Assembly (NCBI RefSeq): GCF_005671395.1
Contig: NZ_CP040428.1
Span: 1,426,001 to 1,490,000, forward strand
Source: Jejubacter calystegiae
GTDB taxonomy: Bacteria > Pseudomonadota > Gammaproteobacteria > Enterobacterales > Enterobacteriaceae
Reading direction: 5' to 3'
Length of the DNA: 64,000 nt
The notes under the pieces are model-generated. The model did no database searches. It was given only the letters and a program-made list of their open reading frames with translations, and was not told the origin of the DNA. A program made the translations under genes and the position numbers. Positions within the stretch are counted from its first letter, which is position 1; every line of letters starts with the position of its first letter. This document shows, piece after piece, positions 30,194-39,338 of this stretch.

Positions 30194-30265
30194 ATCCGTC
30201 TGTTGACGCTTTGTTGAGGCTGGCGTAACATGCGCGCACGATTATAACTTATGAGGACATTCGCC

Positions 30266-30322
30266 TTGGACACACCCAGTCGATACTGGCTCAATCACCT
30301 GGTATCCAGGTACAACTCCTAA
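30266..30322 (+). CDS. corL: corA leader peptide (CorL-like)
   Basis: A short ORF in the 280-base corA leader encodes MDTPSRYWLNHLVSRYNS (18 codons, TTG start, TAA at 30320). An AGGA sequence eight bases before the TTG supports this start; an in-frame ATG at 30251 would add five residues but has no ribosome site. In Salmonella a short corL ORF in the corA leader couples translation to Rho-dependent termination, and the sequence resembles it as I recall. Function here is inferred. Confidence 0.65.
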   Translation: MDTPSRYWLNHLVSRYNS

Positions 30323-30473
30323 GGCTTTCCTCATATGCTGATGGCCTTAGCGGTTGTCGGCGACCCATTATTCCTCCTGTCGCTCTGAGTCAGTCACGTT
30401 GAATGGTCATGTCGTGACCGTTTCTGTGTGCCCTGCGAACCTGTCCTGATTTTCTGCATTGGGAGTTCTGGTC

Positions 30474-31424
30474 ATGCTGAGCGCATTTCAACTGGAAAAA
30501 AACCGTCTGTCCCGTCTGGAACTGGATGAGGATGCCCCCCTGAACAACTCCGTCTGGGTCGATCTGATCGAACCGGAAGACGAAGAGCGTCAGCGTGTAC
30601 AGACCGAGTTGGGCCAGAGTCTGGCCACCCGCCCGGAACTGGAAGACATTGAAGCATCGGCACGTTTCTTTGAAGACGAAGACGGCCTGCACATCCACTC
30701 CTTCTTCTTTTATGAAGATGCCGAAGACCACGCCGGTAACTCGACGGTGGCCTTCACCATTCGCAACGATCGCCTGTTCACTCTGCGCGAGCGCGAACTG
30801 CCCGCTTTCCGACTCTACCGCATGCGCGCCCGTAACCAGCAGATGATGGATGGCAACGCTTACGAACTGCTGCTGGATCTGTTCGAAACTAAAGTGGAGC
30901 AGTTGGCGGATGAGATAGAAAACATCTACAGCGATCTGGAAAAGCTAAGCCGCGTCATTATGGAAAAGCGGCAGGGCGATGAGTTTGACGAGGCGCTCTC
31001 CACCCTGGCGGAGCTGGAGGATATCGGCTGGAAGGTGCGGCTGTGTCTGATGGATTCCCAGCGCGCCCTGAACTTTCTGGTGCGTAAGACGCGGCTGCCG
31101 GGGAACCAGCTGGAACAGGCGCGCGAGATCCTACGCGATATCGAATCCCTGCTGCCGCACAATGAGTCGCTGTTCCAGAAGGTGAACTTCCTGATGCAGG
31201 CGGCCATGGGCTTTATCAATATCGATCAGAACCGCATCATCAAGATCTTCTCGGTGGTTTCGGTGGTGTTCCTGCCGCCGACCCTGGTGGCATCCAGCTA
31301 CGGGATGAACTTCGAATTTATGCCGGAGCTGCACTGGAGCTTCGGTTATCCAGGAGCGATTGTGCTGATGATTCTGGCGGGGCTGGCGCCATATCTTTAC
31401 TTCAAACGTAAAAACTGGCTGTAA
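30474..31424 (+). CDS. corA: magnesium/cobalt/nickel transporter CorA
   Basis: Pentameric inner-membrane Mg2+ channel. It is 316 residues, as in E. coli. A large acidic cytoplasmic funnel domain with a long coiled helix is followed by two C-terminal membrane helices. The signature YGMN motif is in [14 protein letters not shown], and the basic tail is YFKRKNWL. The ATG at 30474 gives the family N-terminus [12 protein letters not shown]. The 280-base leader contains the CorL-like ORF, so expression probably responds at the mRNA level. Confidence 0.98.
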   Translation: MLSAFQLEKNRLSRLELDEDAPLNNSVWVDLIEPEDEERQRVQTELGQSLATRPELEDIEASARFFEDEDGLHIHSFFFYEDAEDHAGNSTVAFTIRNDRLFTLRERELPAFRLYRMRARNQQMMDGNAYELLLDLFETKVEQLADEIENIYSDLEKLSRVIMEKRQGDEFDEALSTLAELEDIGWKVRLCLMDSQRALNFLVRKTRLPGNQLEQAREILRDIESLLPHNESLFQKVNFLMQAAMGFINIDQNRIIKIFSVVSVVFLPPTLVASSYGMNFEFMPELHWSFGYPGAIVLMILAGLAPYLYFKRKNWL

Positions 31425-31437
31425 GCGTTTCAGGCAT

Positions 31438-31468
31438 AAAAAAACCGACTGGTGAGGTCGGTTTTTTT
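31438..31468 (+). terminator. corA intrinsic terminator
   Basis: An AACCGAC / GTCGGTT stem flanked by A and T runs ends with TTTTTTTATTTT, about 15 bases after the corA stop. Confidence 0.9.
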
Positions 31469-31597
31469 ATTTTCCCGGTGTGAAGCTGGTAACTCTGGCC
31501 GGGGTGAGACCGCATTCATCTAACAACTGAGCGCAGCACTGTGACAGGCAATGTAAGGGTAAGCGGTGATTGCTCACTCCATCATGGAGAAAAGCGG

Positions 31598-31678
31598 GTG
31601 ATTGATAAAGCAATCATCGTTCTGGGGGCGCTTATTGCGCTACTGGAGCTGATTCGTTATTTGTTGCTGTTGTTCTGA
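31598..31678 (+). CDS. dinQ: DinQ-like type I toxin, small membrane peptide
   Basis: A 26-codon ORF with GTG start and a GGAG ribosome site eight bases upstream. The peptide starts MIDKAIIVLGALIALLELIR and is a single hydrophobic helix; it is almost identical to E. coli DinQ (27 residues) as I remember it, differing mainly at the C-terminus (YLLLLF). DinQ is an inner-membrane toxin whose mRNA is silenced by the antisense RNA AgrB. An 8-bp inverted repeat (TGATTGCT at 31567-31574, AGCAATCA at 31609-31616) encloses the ribosome site and start. No clear LexA box or antisense gene was found. In E. coli dinQ is at another locus (near gor/ars). Confidence 0.8.
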   Translation: MIDKAIIVLGALIALLELIRYLLLLF

Positions 31679-31697
31679 CGATAGCGGAAACGTAACT

Positions 31698-31727
31698 AAG
31701 GGCAGGAAGCCACCACTTCCTGCCCTT
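31698..31727. terminator. hairpin terminator between dinQ-like gene and rarD
   Basis: A perfect 12-bp stem AAGGGCAGGAAG / CTTCCTGCCCTT with loop CCACCA lies between the convergent dinQ-like gene and rarD. U-tracts are short on both sides, so termination may be partial, or the hairpin may protect the 3' end. Confidence 0.65.
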
Positions 31728-31734
31728 TAACATT

Positions 31735-32637
31735 TCAGATTGCTGCACTCTTACGCAACCTTCCCTGGGTGTAGATGGCGTCCATAATAAACAGCGCCAG
31801 CGCGGCCCAGATAAAGGCGAAGGTGACCATCTTATCGGCCCCTGGTGTTTCGCCGTAGAACGTCACCGCCAGCAGGAACATCAGGGTAGGGCCGATATAC
31901 TGGAAGAAACCGAGCGTCGACAGCCGCAGGCGCGTGGCGGCGCCGGTAAAGCACAGTAGCGGCACGGTGGTCACAATGCCTGCCGCTATCAGTAACAGGT
32001 TCAGCGACAGAGAGTTATTGCCCATATGGCTGGTGGGGCTGTCGGCAAAGCCAAACAGATAGACTGCAGCGACCGGCAGCAGCCACAGCGTTTCGATCAG
32101 CATACCGGCACTGGCATCCACGGCTATCTTTTTACGCAGCAGCCCATAGAAGGCGAAGCTGAACGCCAGCCCCAGGCCAATGATGGGCAGTGAGCCGAAA
32201 CTCCAGAGTTGCACCAGCACGCCGCAGACCGCCAGCAGCACTGCCAGCCACTGCATACGGCGAAAACGCTCTCCCAGAAACAGCATGCCCAGCAGCACGT
32301 TCACCAGCGGATTAATAAAATAACCGAGGCTCGCTTCCAGCATGTGGTGATTATTCACGGCCCAGATAAACAGCAGCCAGTTACCGCCGATCAGCACTGC
32401 CGTTAACGCCAGGCACAGTGCTTTTACCGGGGTTTGCGCAATAGCACGTACTTTCTTCCACTGGCGGCCCAGCGAAACCAGCGCCACCATAAAGAAAAAT
32501 GACCAGATAACGCGGTGCGTCAGAATCTCGTCGGCCGGAACATAATCGATAAACTTAAAATAGGCCGGGGCTATTCCCCAGATAAAATAAGCGGCAAGGG
32601 CCAGTATAACCCCAAGCCGCGTCTGTTTCGCATCCAT
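31735..32637 (-). CDS. rarD: EamA-family transporter RarD
   Basis: Ten-helix inner-membrane protein of the drug/metabolite transporter superfamily, linked to chloramphenicol sensitivity; the substrate is unknown. The protein has 300 residues (296 in E. coli). The first EamA repeat starts GVILALAAYFIWGIAPAYFK. The conserved centre holds NWLLFIWAVNNHHMLEASLG and GYFINPLVNVLLGMLFLGER. I start at the ATG at 32637 (MDAKQTR), not at 32718. The E. coli neighbours yigF, yigG and yigI are absent around it. Confidence 0.94.
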   Translation of the reverse strand: MDAKQTRLGVILALAAYFIWGIAPAYFKFIDYVPADEILTHRVIWSFFFMVALVSLGRQWKKVRAIAQTPVKALCLALTAVLIGGNWLLFIWAVNNHHMLEASLGYFINPLVNVLLGMLFLGERFRRMQWLAVLLAVCGVLVQLWSFGSLPIIGLGLAFSFAFYGLLRKKIAVDASAGMLIETLWLLPVAAVYLFGFADSPTSHMGNNSLSLNLLLIAAGIVTTVPLLCFTGAATRLRLSTLGFFQYIGPTLMFLLAVTFYGETPGADKMVTFAFIWAALALFIMDAIYTQGRLRKSAAI

Positions 32638-32896
32638 AACCAACCCTGAAGAAAAAATCGGCGCCGAAAAAGGCACCAGAAGGATCAACACCATATAAGC
32701 CGATAATGGGACTGGCAAGTAGGTCGTACCTTTTGTTTTTATGCTGCGCCAGGATAAAGCCTGAACGCCCTGACGTGCCGGAGAGCGAATCTTTGCAATT
32801 TATTAAGAATCTACTGGTAAATCATATGAGGTAATTCTGTAGAATGCAGGCAGGAAAAAACCTTTGACCCTTTTGTTGTTCAGGAGAACAGTGCTA

Positions 32897-33766
32897 ATGC
32901 GCAAATTGTTGGGTGGTGTAGTAGTGGCGGGCTTACTGCCTTATGCGGCAATCGCAGAGGAAGCGACGATCACAAAGGTCCACGATAAGCCGGCAGTACG
33001 CGGCAGTATTATCGCTAACCTGCTTCAGGAGCATGAAAATCCCTTCACGCTCTATCCTTACGACAGTAACTATTTACTTTATACCTATACCGATCGCATT
33101 AATAAAAAAGCGATTGATTCCTACGACTGGGGCCATGATGCGAAAAAGGATGAGGTGAAATTTCAGCTCAGCCTGGCTTTCCCTATCTGGCGTGGTATTG
33201 CCGGGGATAATTCCGTGCTGGCCGCTTCTTATACCCAGCGCTCCTGGTGGCAGCTTTCCAACAGCGACCATTCATCACCGTTTCGTGAAAACAACTACGA
33301 GCCGCAACTGTTCCTGGGCTTCGCCACCGACTATGAGTTTGCAGGCTGGACGCTGCGTGATGTGGAATACGGCTTTAATCACCAATCCAATGGTCACTCT
33401 GAACCCACTTCCCGCAGCTGGAACCGCCTGTATACCCGCCTGATGGCTGAAAATGGCAACTGGCTGGTGGAAGTGAAACCCTGGCTCACCGTGGGTGATA
33501 AAGATGATAACCCCGATATCACTAAATATATGGGCTACTATCAGCTGCGCGTGGGTTACTCGCTGGGCGATCTGGTGATGAGCGCCAAAGGACAATACAA
33601 CTGGAACACCGGTTACGGCGGCGCCGAGCTGGGTCTGAGCTACCCTATTACCAAACACGTCCGCCTCTACGGCCAGGTCTACAGCGGTTATGGCGAATCG
33701 CTTATCGACTACAACTATAACCAGACCCGAGTCGGAATTGGGGTGATGCTTAACGACATCCTGTGA
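32897..33766 (+). CDS. pldA: outer-membrane phospholipase A (OMPLA)
   Basis: Ca2+-dependent dimeric outer-membrane enzyme that removes phospholipids misplaced in the outer leaflet. The precursor has 289 residues, as in E. coli, with a signal peptide ending near AIA-EEAT. The catalytic segment GFNHQSNGHSEPTSRSWNRLY contains the His/Ser pair (H.SNG) and the Asn. The rest alternates as a 12-strand barrel and ends with GVMLNDIL. The ATG at 32897 follows CAGGAGA; the longer frame from 32864 is rejected. Confidence 0.97.
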   Translation: MRKLLGGVVVAGLLPYAAIAEEATITKVHDKPAVRGSIIANLLQEHENPFTLYPYDSNYLLYTYTDRINKKAIDSYDWGHDAKKDEVKFQLSLAFPIWRGIAGDNSVLAASYTQRSWWQLSNSDHSSPFRENNYEPQLFLGFATDYEFAGWTLRDVEYGFNHQSNGHSEPTSRSWNRLYTRLMAENGNWLVEVKPWLTVGDKDDNPDITKYMGYYQLRVGYSLGDLVMSAKGQYNWNTGYGGAELGLSYPITKHVRLYGQVYSGYGESLIDYNYNQTRVGIGVMLNDIL

Positions 33767-33822
33767 TGCGAGACGTATCGAAGTAAAGTCATCATGACGG
33801 GATAAATCATTGCAGTTTGACT

Positions 33823-33856
33823 CTCAGGCGCTGACAATAGCGCCTGAGTTTTTTTA
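33823..33856 (+). terminator. pldA terminator
   Basis: A perfect 10-bp stem CTCAGGCGCT / AGCGCCTGAG with loop GACAAT is followed by eight T, about 56 bases after pldA and just before recQ. Confidence 0.92.
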
Positions 33857-33871
33857 GTTGATGGGGGGCGC

Positions 33872-35722
33872 GTGGCGCAGGCGGAAGTTATTAATCAGGA
33901 GCGGCTTGCGGCACAGGTGCTTCAGGAAACCTTCGGCTATCAGCAGTTCCGCCCAGGTCAGGAGACCATCATCAACACGGTGTTGGAAGGGCGCGACTGC
34001 CTGGTGGTGATGCCCACCGGCGGCGGTAAGTCGCTCTGTTACCAGATACCTGCGCTGGTGCTTGATGGCCTGACGGTGGTGGTTTCGCCGCTCATCTCTC
34101 TGATGAAAGATCAGGTCGATCAGCTTCTGGCAAACGGCGTGGCCGCTGCCTGTCTGAACTCCACGCAGAGTCGTGAAGAGCAGCAGTCGGTACTGGTGGG
34201 CTGCCACAGCGGCGAGGTGCGCCTGCTGTACATCGCCCCTGAACGGCTGATGATGGATAACTTCATCGAACGGCTCAGCCACTGGAATCTGTCGCTGCTG
34301 GCGGTGGATGAAGCGCACTGTATCTCCCAATGGGGGCACGACTTCCGCCCTGAGTATGCGGCTCTGGGCCAGCTACGCGCTCGCCTGCCGCAGGTGCCTT
34401 TTGTAGCGCTGACCGCAACGGCGGACGACACCACCCGGCGTGATATCGTCCGCCTGCTGGGGCTGAACGACCCCCTGATTCAGGTCAGCAGCTTCGACCG
34501 TCCTAACATTCGCTATATGCTGATGGAGAAGTTCAAACCCCTCGAACAGCTGATGCGCTACGTGCAGGATCAGCGCGGTAAGTCCGGCATTATCTACTGC
34601 AACAGCCGTTCGAAGGTGGAAGACACCGCCGCCCGTCTGCAAAGTCGGGGAATCAGCGCCGGGGCTTACCACGCGGGCTTGGATAACGCCGTGCGCGCCG
34701 AGGTGCAGGAGAAATTCCAGCGCGACGATTTGCAGATCGTGGTGGCGACGGTGGCCTTTGGAATGGGCATCAATAAACCCAACGTCCGTTTCGTGGTGCA
34801 TTTCGACATCCCCCGTAATATCGAATCCTACTACCAGGAGACAGGCCGCGCCGGGCGCGATGGCCTGCCTGCTGAAGCCATGCTGTTTTACGATCCGGCG
34901 GATATGGCCTGGCTGCGTCGCTGTCTGGAAGAGAAACCTGCCGGACAGTTGCAGGATATTGAACGTCACAAGCTTAACGCCATGGGCGCTTTTGCCGAGG
35001 CCCAGACCTGCCGCCGTCTGGTGCTGCTCAACTACTTTGGTGAAGGGCGTCAGGAGCCCTGCGGCAACTGCGATATCTGCCTCGATCCGCCACGGCGCTA
35101 CGATGCGCTAGTGGATGCCCAGAAGGCGCTTTCTACCATTTATCGCGTTAATCAGCGCTTTGGGATGGGTTACGTGGTGGAGGTTCTGCGCGGCGCTAAT
35201 AATCAGCGCATCCGTGAACTACAGCACGACAAGTTACCGGTCTACGGTATTGGCCGGGAACACAGCCATGAACACTGGGTGAGCGTGATTCGTCAGTTGA
35301 TTCATCTGGGCGTCGTCACCCAGAATATCGCCAGCCATTCTGCGCTTCAGCTCACCGAAGCGGCACGTCCGCTGCTGCGTGGCGAGTCGCCGCTGATGCT
35401 GGCGGTGCCGAGGGTACAGGCATTAAAGCCCCGGGTCAGCCAGCGGGCGACGGCGAGCAACTACGATCGTAAGTTGTTCGCTAAATTGCGTAAGCTGCGT
35501 AAAGCGATCGCCGATGAAGAGAACATTCCGCCGTATGTGGTATTTAACGACGCAACGCTTATCGAGATGGCGGAGCAGATGCCGTTAAGCCCTGGCGAGA
35601 TGCTTGGCGTTAACGGTGTGGGCACCCGCAAGCTGGAACGCTTTGGTCGTCCGTTTATGATGCTGATTCGCGAGCACGTCGACGGTGAGGATGAGCAGGA
35701 CGGTTATTCCCCCTTTGCCTGA
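33872..35722 (+). CDS. recQ: ATP-dependent DNA helicase RecQ
   Basis: SF2 3'-5' helicase that, with RecF-pathway proteins and Top3, processes recombination and fork intermediates. It is 616 residues (609 in E. coli). Motifs are [14 protein letters not shown] (I), [14 protein letters not shown] (II, DEAH), TATADDTTR (III) and [16 protein letters not shown] (VI). The zinc-binding cysteines are in [12 protein letters not shown] and CGNCDIC, followed by the winged helix and a C-terminal HRDC domain. The start is GTG at 33872 (MAQAEV). Confidence 0.97.
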   Translation: MAQAEVINQERLAAQVLQETFGYQQFRPGQETIINTVLEGRDCLVVMPTGGGKSLCYQIPALVLDGLTVVVSPLISLMKDQVDQLLANGVAAACLNSTQSREEQQSVLVGCHSGEVRLLYIAPERLMMDNFIERLSHWNLSLLAVDEAHCISQWGHDFRPEYAALGQLRARLPQVPFVALTATADDTTRRDIVRLLGLNDPLIQVSSFDRPNIRYMLMEKFKPLEQLMRYVQDQRGKSGIIYCNSRSKVEDTAARLQSRGISAGAYHAGLDNAVRAEVQEKFQRDDLQIVVATVAFGMGINKPNVRFVVHFDIPRNIESYYQETGRAGRDGLPAEAMLFYDPADMAWLRRCLEEKPAGQLQDIERHKLNAMGAFAEAQTCRRLVLLNYFGEGRQEPCGNCDICLDPPRRYDALVDAQKALSTIYRVNQRFGMGYVVEVLRGANNQRIRELQHDKLPVYGIGREHSHEHWVSVIRQLIHLGVVTQNIASHSALQLTEAARPLLRGESPLMLAVPRVQALKPRVSQRATASNYDRKLFAKLRKLRKAIADEENIPPYVVFNDATLIEMAEQMPLSPGEMLGVNGVGTRKLERFGRPFMMLIREHVDGEDEQDGYSPFA

Positions 35723-35788
35723 GCCAGTCTGGTAGGGGCCATAAGCTCATGCTATGGTAAATATCTCTGATTTTTCCCGAGCGATCCT

Positions 35789-36412
35789 ATGCTGATGTTA
35801 TTTCTGACGGTGGCGCTGGTGCACATTGTGGCACTGATGAGCCCCGGCCCCGATTTCTTTTTCGTTTCCCAGACTGCGTTAAGCCGTTCCCGCAAGGAGG
35901 CGATGCTTGGCGTACTGGGCATTACCGGCGGCGTAATGGTCTGGTCGGCGCTGGCACTACTGGGGCTGAATCTGATTCTGGCGAAAATGGCCTGGTTGCA
36001 TACCGTCATTATGGTGGGCGGTGGTCTTTATCTGTGCTGGATGGGTTGGCAGATGCTGCGCGGCGCCCTGAAGCGGCGCGGTCAGGTCACGGCAGCGGAA
36101 CCCCAGGCGGCGCTGGCCCGCGGCGGAAAAAGCTTTATTAAAGGTCTGCTCACCAACCTGGCGAATCCGAAGGCGATAATCTACTTCGGCAGTATCTTTT
36201 CGCTGTTTGTTGGCGATAGCGTCGGTACTTCCGCACGATGGGGCATCTTCGCGCTGATAACCCTGGAAACTTTCGCCTGGTTTACCCTGGTAGCGAGCGT
36301 TTTTGCGCTGCCCAAAATGCGCCGCGGCTATCAGAAGCTGGCGCGTTGGATCGATGGTGTGGCCGGCGCGCTGTTCGCCGGATTTGGCGTTCACCTTATT
36401 CTTTCCCGCTAA
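35789..36412 (+). CDS. rhtC: threonine efflux protein RhtC
   Basis: LysE/RhtB-family inner-membrane exporter of L-threonine. It is 207 residues with about six helices. MSPGPDFFFVSQTALSRSR near the N-terminus is the LysE signature, and NLANPKAIIYFGSIFSLFV is the conserved central part. In E. coli rhtB lies next to it, divergent from or beside rhtC; here only rhtC is present and pldB follows directly. Sequence similarity favours RhtC over RhtB. Confidence 0.95.
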   Translation: MLMLFLTVALVHIVALMSPGPDFFFVSQTALSRSRKEAMLGVLGITGGVMVWSALALLGLNLILAKMAWLHTVIMVGGGLYLCWMGWQMLRGALKRRGQVTAAEPQAALARGGKSFIKGLLTNLANPKAIIYFGSIFSLFVGDSVGTSARWGIFALITLETFAWFTLVASVFALPKMRRGYQKLARWIDGVAGALFAGFGVHLILSR

Positions 36413-36515
36413 GGCCAGAGCGCAGGGGCGCTCATAAGGTTCCTCTGCTTCCTACTGTTTATGTCAGAATAGACTCATTATATTTCTGGCGGCATGCGGA
36501 GGCGCAATCGGGTCT

Positions 36516-37511
36516 ATGTCACAGCACAGAGAGAGCTGGTTAAGAAGGGAAAAAACGTTCGCGGCATTTGCCATGGGACCCCTGGCCGCGTTCTGGCAGC
36601 AGCGGGAAGAGTGCGAACTGGCTGGCGTGGACGGTATTCCGCTGCGTTTTGTGCGCTTTCGTTCTGCCCGCCATGATCGGGTGATTCTGGTTTCGCCAGG
36701 ACGGATCGAAAGCTATGTGAAGTACGCCGAGCTGGCCTACGATCTGTTCCACTGCGGCTTCGATGTGCTGATTATCGATCACCGGGGGCAGGGGCGCTCC
36801 GGGCGTATGCTCTCTGACACCCATCGGGGTCACGTGGTGCACTTCAGTGACTACGTGGATGACCTGGAACGCCTGTGGCAGCGCGAAATTGCTGAAGGGC
36901 CATGGCGTAAGCGCTATGCGCTGGCTCACTCCATGGGCGGCGCTATTACCACGCTGTTCCTGCAACGTAATCCCCAGGCGTTCGATGCCGTGGCGCTCTG
37001 CGCGCCGATGTTTGGTATTATCATCCGGTTGCCGGACTGGATGGTGCGCCATCTGCTGGACTGGGCCGAAGGTCACCAGCGGGTTCGCGAGGATTACGCT
37101 ATCGGCACTGGCCGCTGGCGCCCACTCCCGTTCCCCCTGAACGTATTGACCCATAGCCGGGTTCGCTATCGCCGCAATCTACGTTTTTATGCCGATGAGC
37201 CCGGGCTACGGGTAGGGGGACCTACCTGGCACTGGGTACGTGAAGGGATCCTCGCGGGTGAACAGGTACTGGCAGGGGCCGCTGAAGTCACCACGCCGAT
37301 GTTACTGATTCAGGCAGAAGACGATAGGGTGGTGGATAACCGTATGCACGATCGTTTTTGCGAACTGCGAGCCGAAGCGGGTCATCCCTGTGAAGGGGAG
37401 AAACCGCTGATGATTAACGGCGCATGGCATGAGATCCTGTTTGAAAAGGACGCTATGCGGGCCGGGGCGTTAAACGCCATCGTCGATTTCTTCGACAACC
37501 ACAACCAATGA
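36516..37511 (+). CDS. pldB: lysophospholipase L2
   Basis: Alpha/beta hydrolase, inner-membrane associated, cleaving 2-acyl lysophospholipids and able to transfer acyl groups to phosphatidylglycerol. It is 331 residues (340 in E. coli). The oxyanion region IIDHRGQGRSGR and the nucleophile elbow LAHSMGGAITTLF (Ser in AHSMGG) are clear; the catalytic His is in INGAWHEILFE. The C-terminus stops about nine residues earlier than in E. coli. It lies between rhtC and yigL. Confidence 0.95.
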   Translation: MSQHRESWLRREKTFAAFAMGPLAAFWQQREECELAGVDGIPLRFVRFRSARHDRVILVSPGRIESYVKYAELAYDLFHCGFDVLIIDHRGQGRSGRMLSDTHRGHVVHFSDYVDDLERLWQREIAEGPWRKRYALAHSMGGAITTLFLQRNPQAFDAVALCAPMFGIIIRLPDWMVRHLLDWAEGHQRVREDYAIGTGRWRPLPFPLNVLTHSRVRYRRNLRFYADEPGLRVGGPTWHWVREGILAGEQVLAGAAEVTTPMLLIQAEDDRVVDNRMHDRFCELRAEAGHPCEGEKPLMINGAWHEILFEKDAMRAGALNAIVDFFDNHNQ

Positions 37512-37538
37512 TTTGATTGATAAGGTAGAACTTTTTTT

Positions 37539-38345
37539 ATGTACCCGATTATTGCGTCCGATCTGGATGGCACTCTGCTGTCCCCTGACCACCGCCTTTC
37601 ACCTTACGCACGGGAGACCCTGAAGCTGCTGACCGAACGCGGTCTGCACTTTGTGTTCGCCACCGGACGCCACTATATCGATGTCGGCCAGATCCGCGAC
37701 AGTCTGGGGATCCGCGCCTGCATGATCACCTCTAACGGCGCGCGGGTACATGATGCCGACGGTAAACTACTCTTCTCTCACGATCTGGATCAGGATATCG
37801 CCAGCGATCTGTTTGTCATGATGTATCAGGATCCTGAGATCGTCACCAACGTTTATCGCGATGACGAATGGTTTATCAGCCGCCATCGCCCGGAAGATAT
37901 GAAATATTTTCAGGAGGCGGTGTTCCGCTATAACGTCTACCAACCGGGTCTGCTGGCGCCGGTAGGGGTGAGCAAGGTCTTCTTCACCTGTGAAGATCAC
38001 GACAAGCTGCTGCCGCTGGAACAGGCGATTAATGCGCGCTGGGGCGACCGGGTTAACGTCAGCTTCTCGACGGTGACCTGCCTGGAAGTGATGGCCGGCG
38101 GCGTTTCGAAAGGCCATGCCCTGGAAGCGGTGGCAAACGGCATGGGCTATGGGCTTGCAGACTGTATCTCCTTTGGCGATGGTATGAATGATAAAGAGAT
38201 GCTGACCATGGCCGGTAAGGGTTGCATTATGGGCAATGCCCACCAGCGCCTGAAGGATCTGTTACCAGAACTGGAAGTGATCGGCACTAATGGCGATAAC
38301 GCCGTACCGCATTATCTGCGGCAGCTCTATCTGAATGATGATTGA
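37539..38345 (+). CDS. yigL: HAD-superfamily (Cof-type) phosphatase YigL
   Basis: Cytoplasmic phosphatase acting on pyridoxal phosphate and sugar phosphates; in E. coli it takes part in the response to glucose-phosphate stress. It is 268 residues. Motif I is IASDLDGTLLSPDH, motif II TSNGA, and motif IV FGDGMNDKEMLTMAG. The Cof-type cap domain lies between. It is 27 bases after pldB and likely co-transcribed. In E. coli it is expressed from pldB-yigL mRNA stabilised by SgrS; a pairing site was not searched for. Confidence 0.94.
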   Translation: MYPIIASDLDGTLLSPDHRLSPYARETLKLLTERGLHFVFATGRHYIDVGQIRDSLGIRACMITSNGARVHDADGKLLFSHDLDQDIASDLFVMMYQDPEIVTNVYRDDEWFISRHRPEDMKYFQEAVFRYNVYQPGLLAPVGVSKVFFTCEDHDKLLPLEQAINARWGDRVNVSFSTVTCLEVMAGGVSKGHALEAVANGMGYGLADCISFGDGMNDKEMLTMAGKGCIMGNAHQRLKDLLPELEVIGTNGDNAVPHYLRQLYLNDD

Positions 38346-38438
38346 TTAAATAACAATCATTCGTCAACTAAATAGTCGCGCCCGCGCTTGCGGGCTTCGC
38401 TACAATGGCCCCTTTTCCCGGGCGAAGAGACCGTTACA

Positions 38439-39338
38439 GTGGCATTACTCATCATTACCACGATTTTGTGGGCATTTTCCTTTAGCCTGATCGGCGAATA
38501 TCTTGCTGGTCACGTCGACAGCTACTTTTCCGTGTTGATGCGAGTGGGGCTGGCTGCGCTGGTATTCCTGCCGTTTCTGCGTATCCGCGGCTATCGCCTG
38601 AAAACGCTGGGACGGTATATGCTGGTGGGCGCAATGCAACTGGGGATCATGTATCTGCTGAGCTTCCAGGCCTACCTGTATCTGACGGTGTCGGAATTCC
38701 TGCTGTTCACCGTTTTGACACCGCTGTATATCACCTTGATTTATGACCTGATTAGCGGCCGCAGGCTACGCTGGGGCTATGTGTTGAGCGCTCTGCTGGC
38801 GGTGGCGGGGGCGGCGATTATTCGCTATGACCGCGTCAGCGACCATTTCTGGACCGGGCTGTTACTGGTACAGCTCGCCAACATCAGCTTCGCTATCGGC
38901 ATGGTGGGCTACAAGCGGTTGATGGAGGTTGACCCCATGCCGCAGCACTGCGCCTTTTCCTGGTTCTATCTGGGGGCGTTTATCGTCGCGCTGTTGGCTT
39001 GGCTGGCGCTGGGGGATCCTCAGAACCTGCCGGAAACCTCGCTACAGTGGGGGATTCTGGTCTGGCTTGGGGTGGTGGCTTCGGGCCTGGGCTACTTTAT
39101 GTGGAACTACGGTGCCACTCAGGTGGATGCAGGAACCCTGGGGATCATGAACAATATGCATGTTCCGGCGGGGCTACTGGTCAATCTGGCTATCTGGCAG
39201 CAGCAGCCCCACTGGCCGAGCTTTCTTATTGGGGGAATGGTAATAGTGCTTTCTCTGTGGGTACATCGCCGTTGGGTCGCTCCGCACTCCGCACAAACGG
39301 CAGGTGATCGCAGGCGTGGTTGCGCGCCGAATGAATAA
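38439..39338 (+). CDS. yigM: biotin transporter BioP (YigM)
   Basis: EamA-type ten-helix inner-membrane permease shown in E. coli to take up biotin. The protein has 299 residues, as in E. coli. It starts with GTG at 38439 ([20 protein letters not shown]), and the conserved [20 protein letters not shown] lies near the C-terminus. The last 113 bases overlap metR in the opposite direction, so the two C-termini share DNA. The in-frame sequence upstream of 38439 is not conserved. Confidence 0.94.
   Translation: MALLIITTILWAFSFSLIGEYLAGHVDSYFSVLMRVGLAALVFLPFLRIRGYRLKTLGRYMLVGAMQLGIMYLLSFQAYLYLTVSEFLLFTVLTPLYITLIYDLISGRRLRWGYVLSALLAVAGAAIIRYDRVSDHFWTGLLLVQLANISFAIGMVGYKRLMEVDPMPQHCAFSWFYLGAFIVALLAWLALGDPQNLPETSLQWGILVWLGVVASGLGYFMWNYGATQVDAGTLGIMNNMHVPAGLLVNLAIWQQQPHWPSFLIGGMVIVLSLWVHRRWVAPHSAQTAGDRRRGCAPNE

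Noticed and set aside
31500-31597. Possible LexA box before the dinQ-like gene (ACTGTGACAGG)
   Set aside because: The CTG and CAG half-sites are only three bases apart; LexA needs ten.
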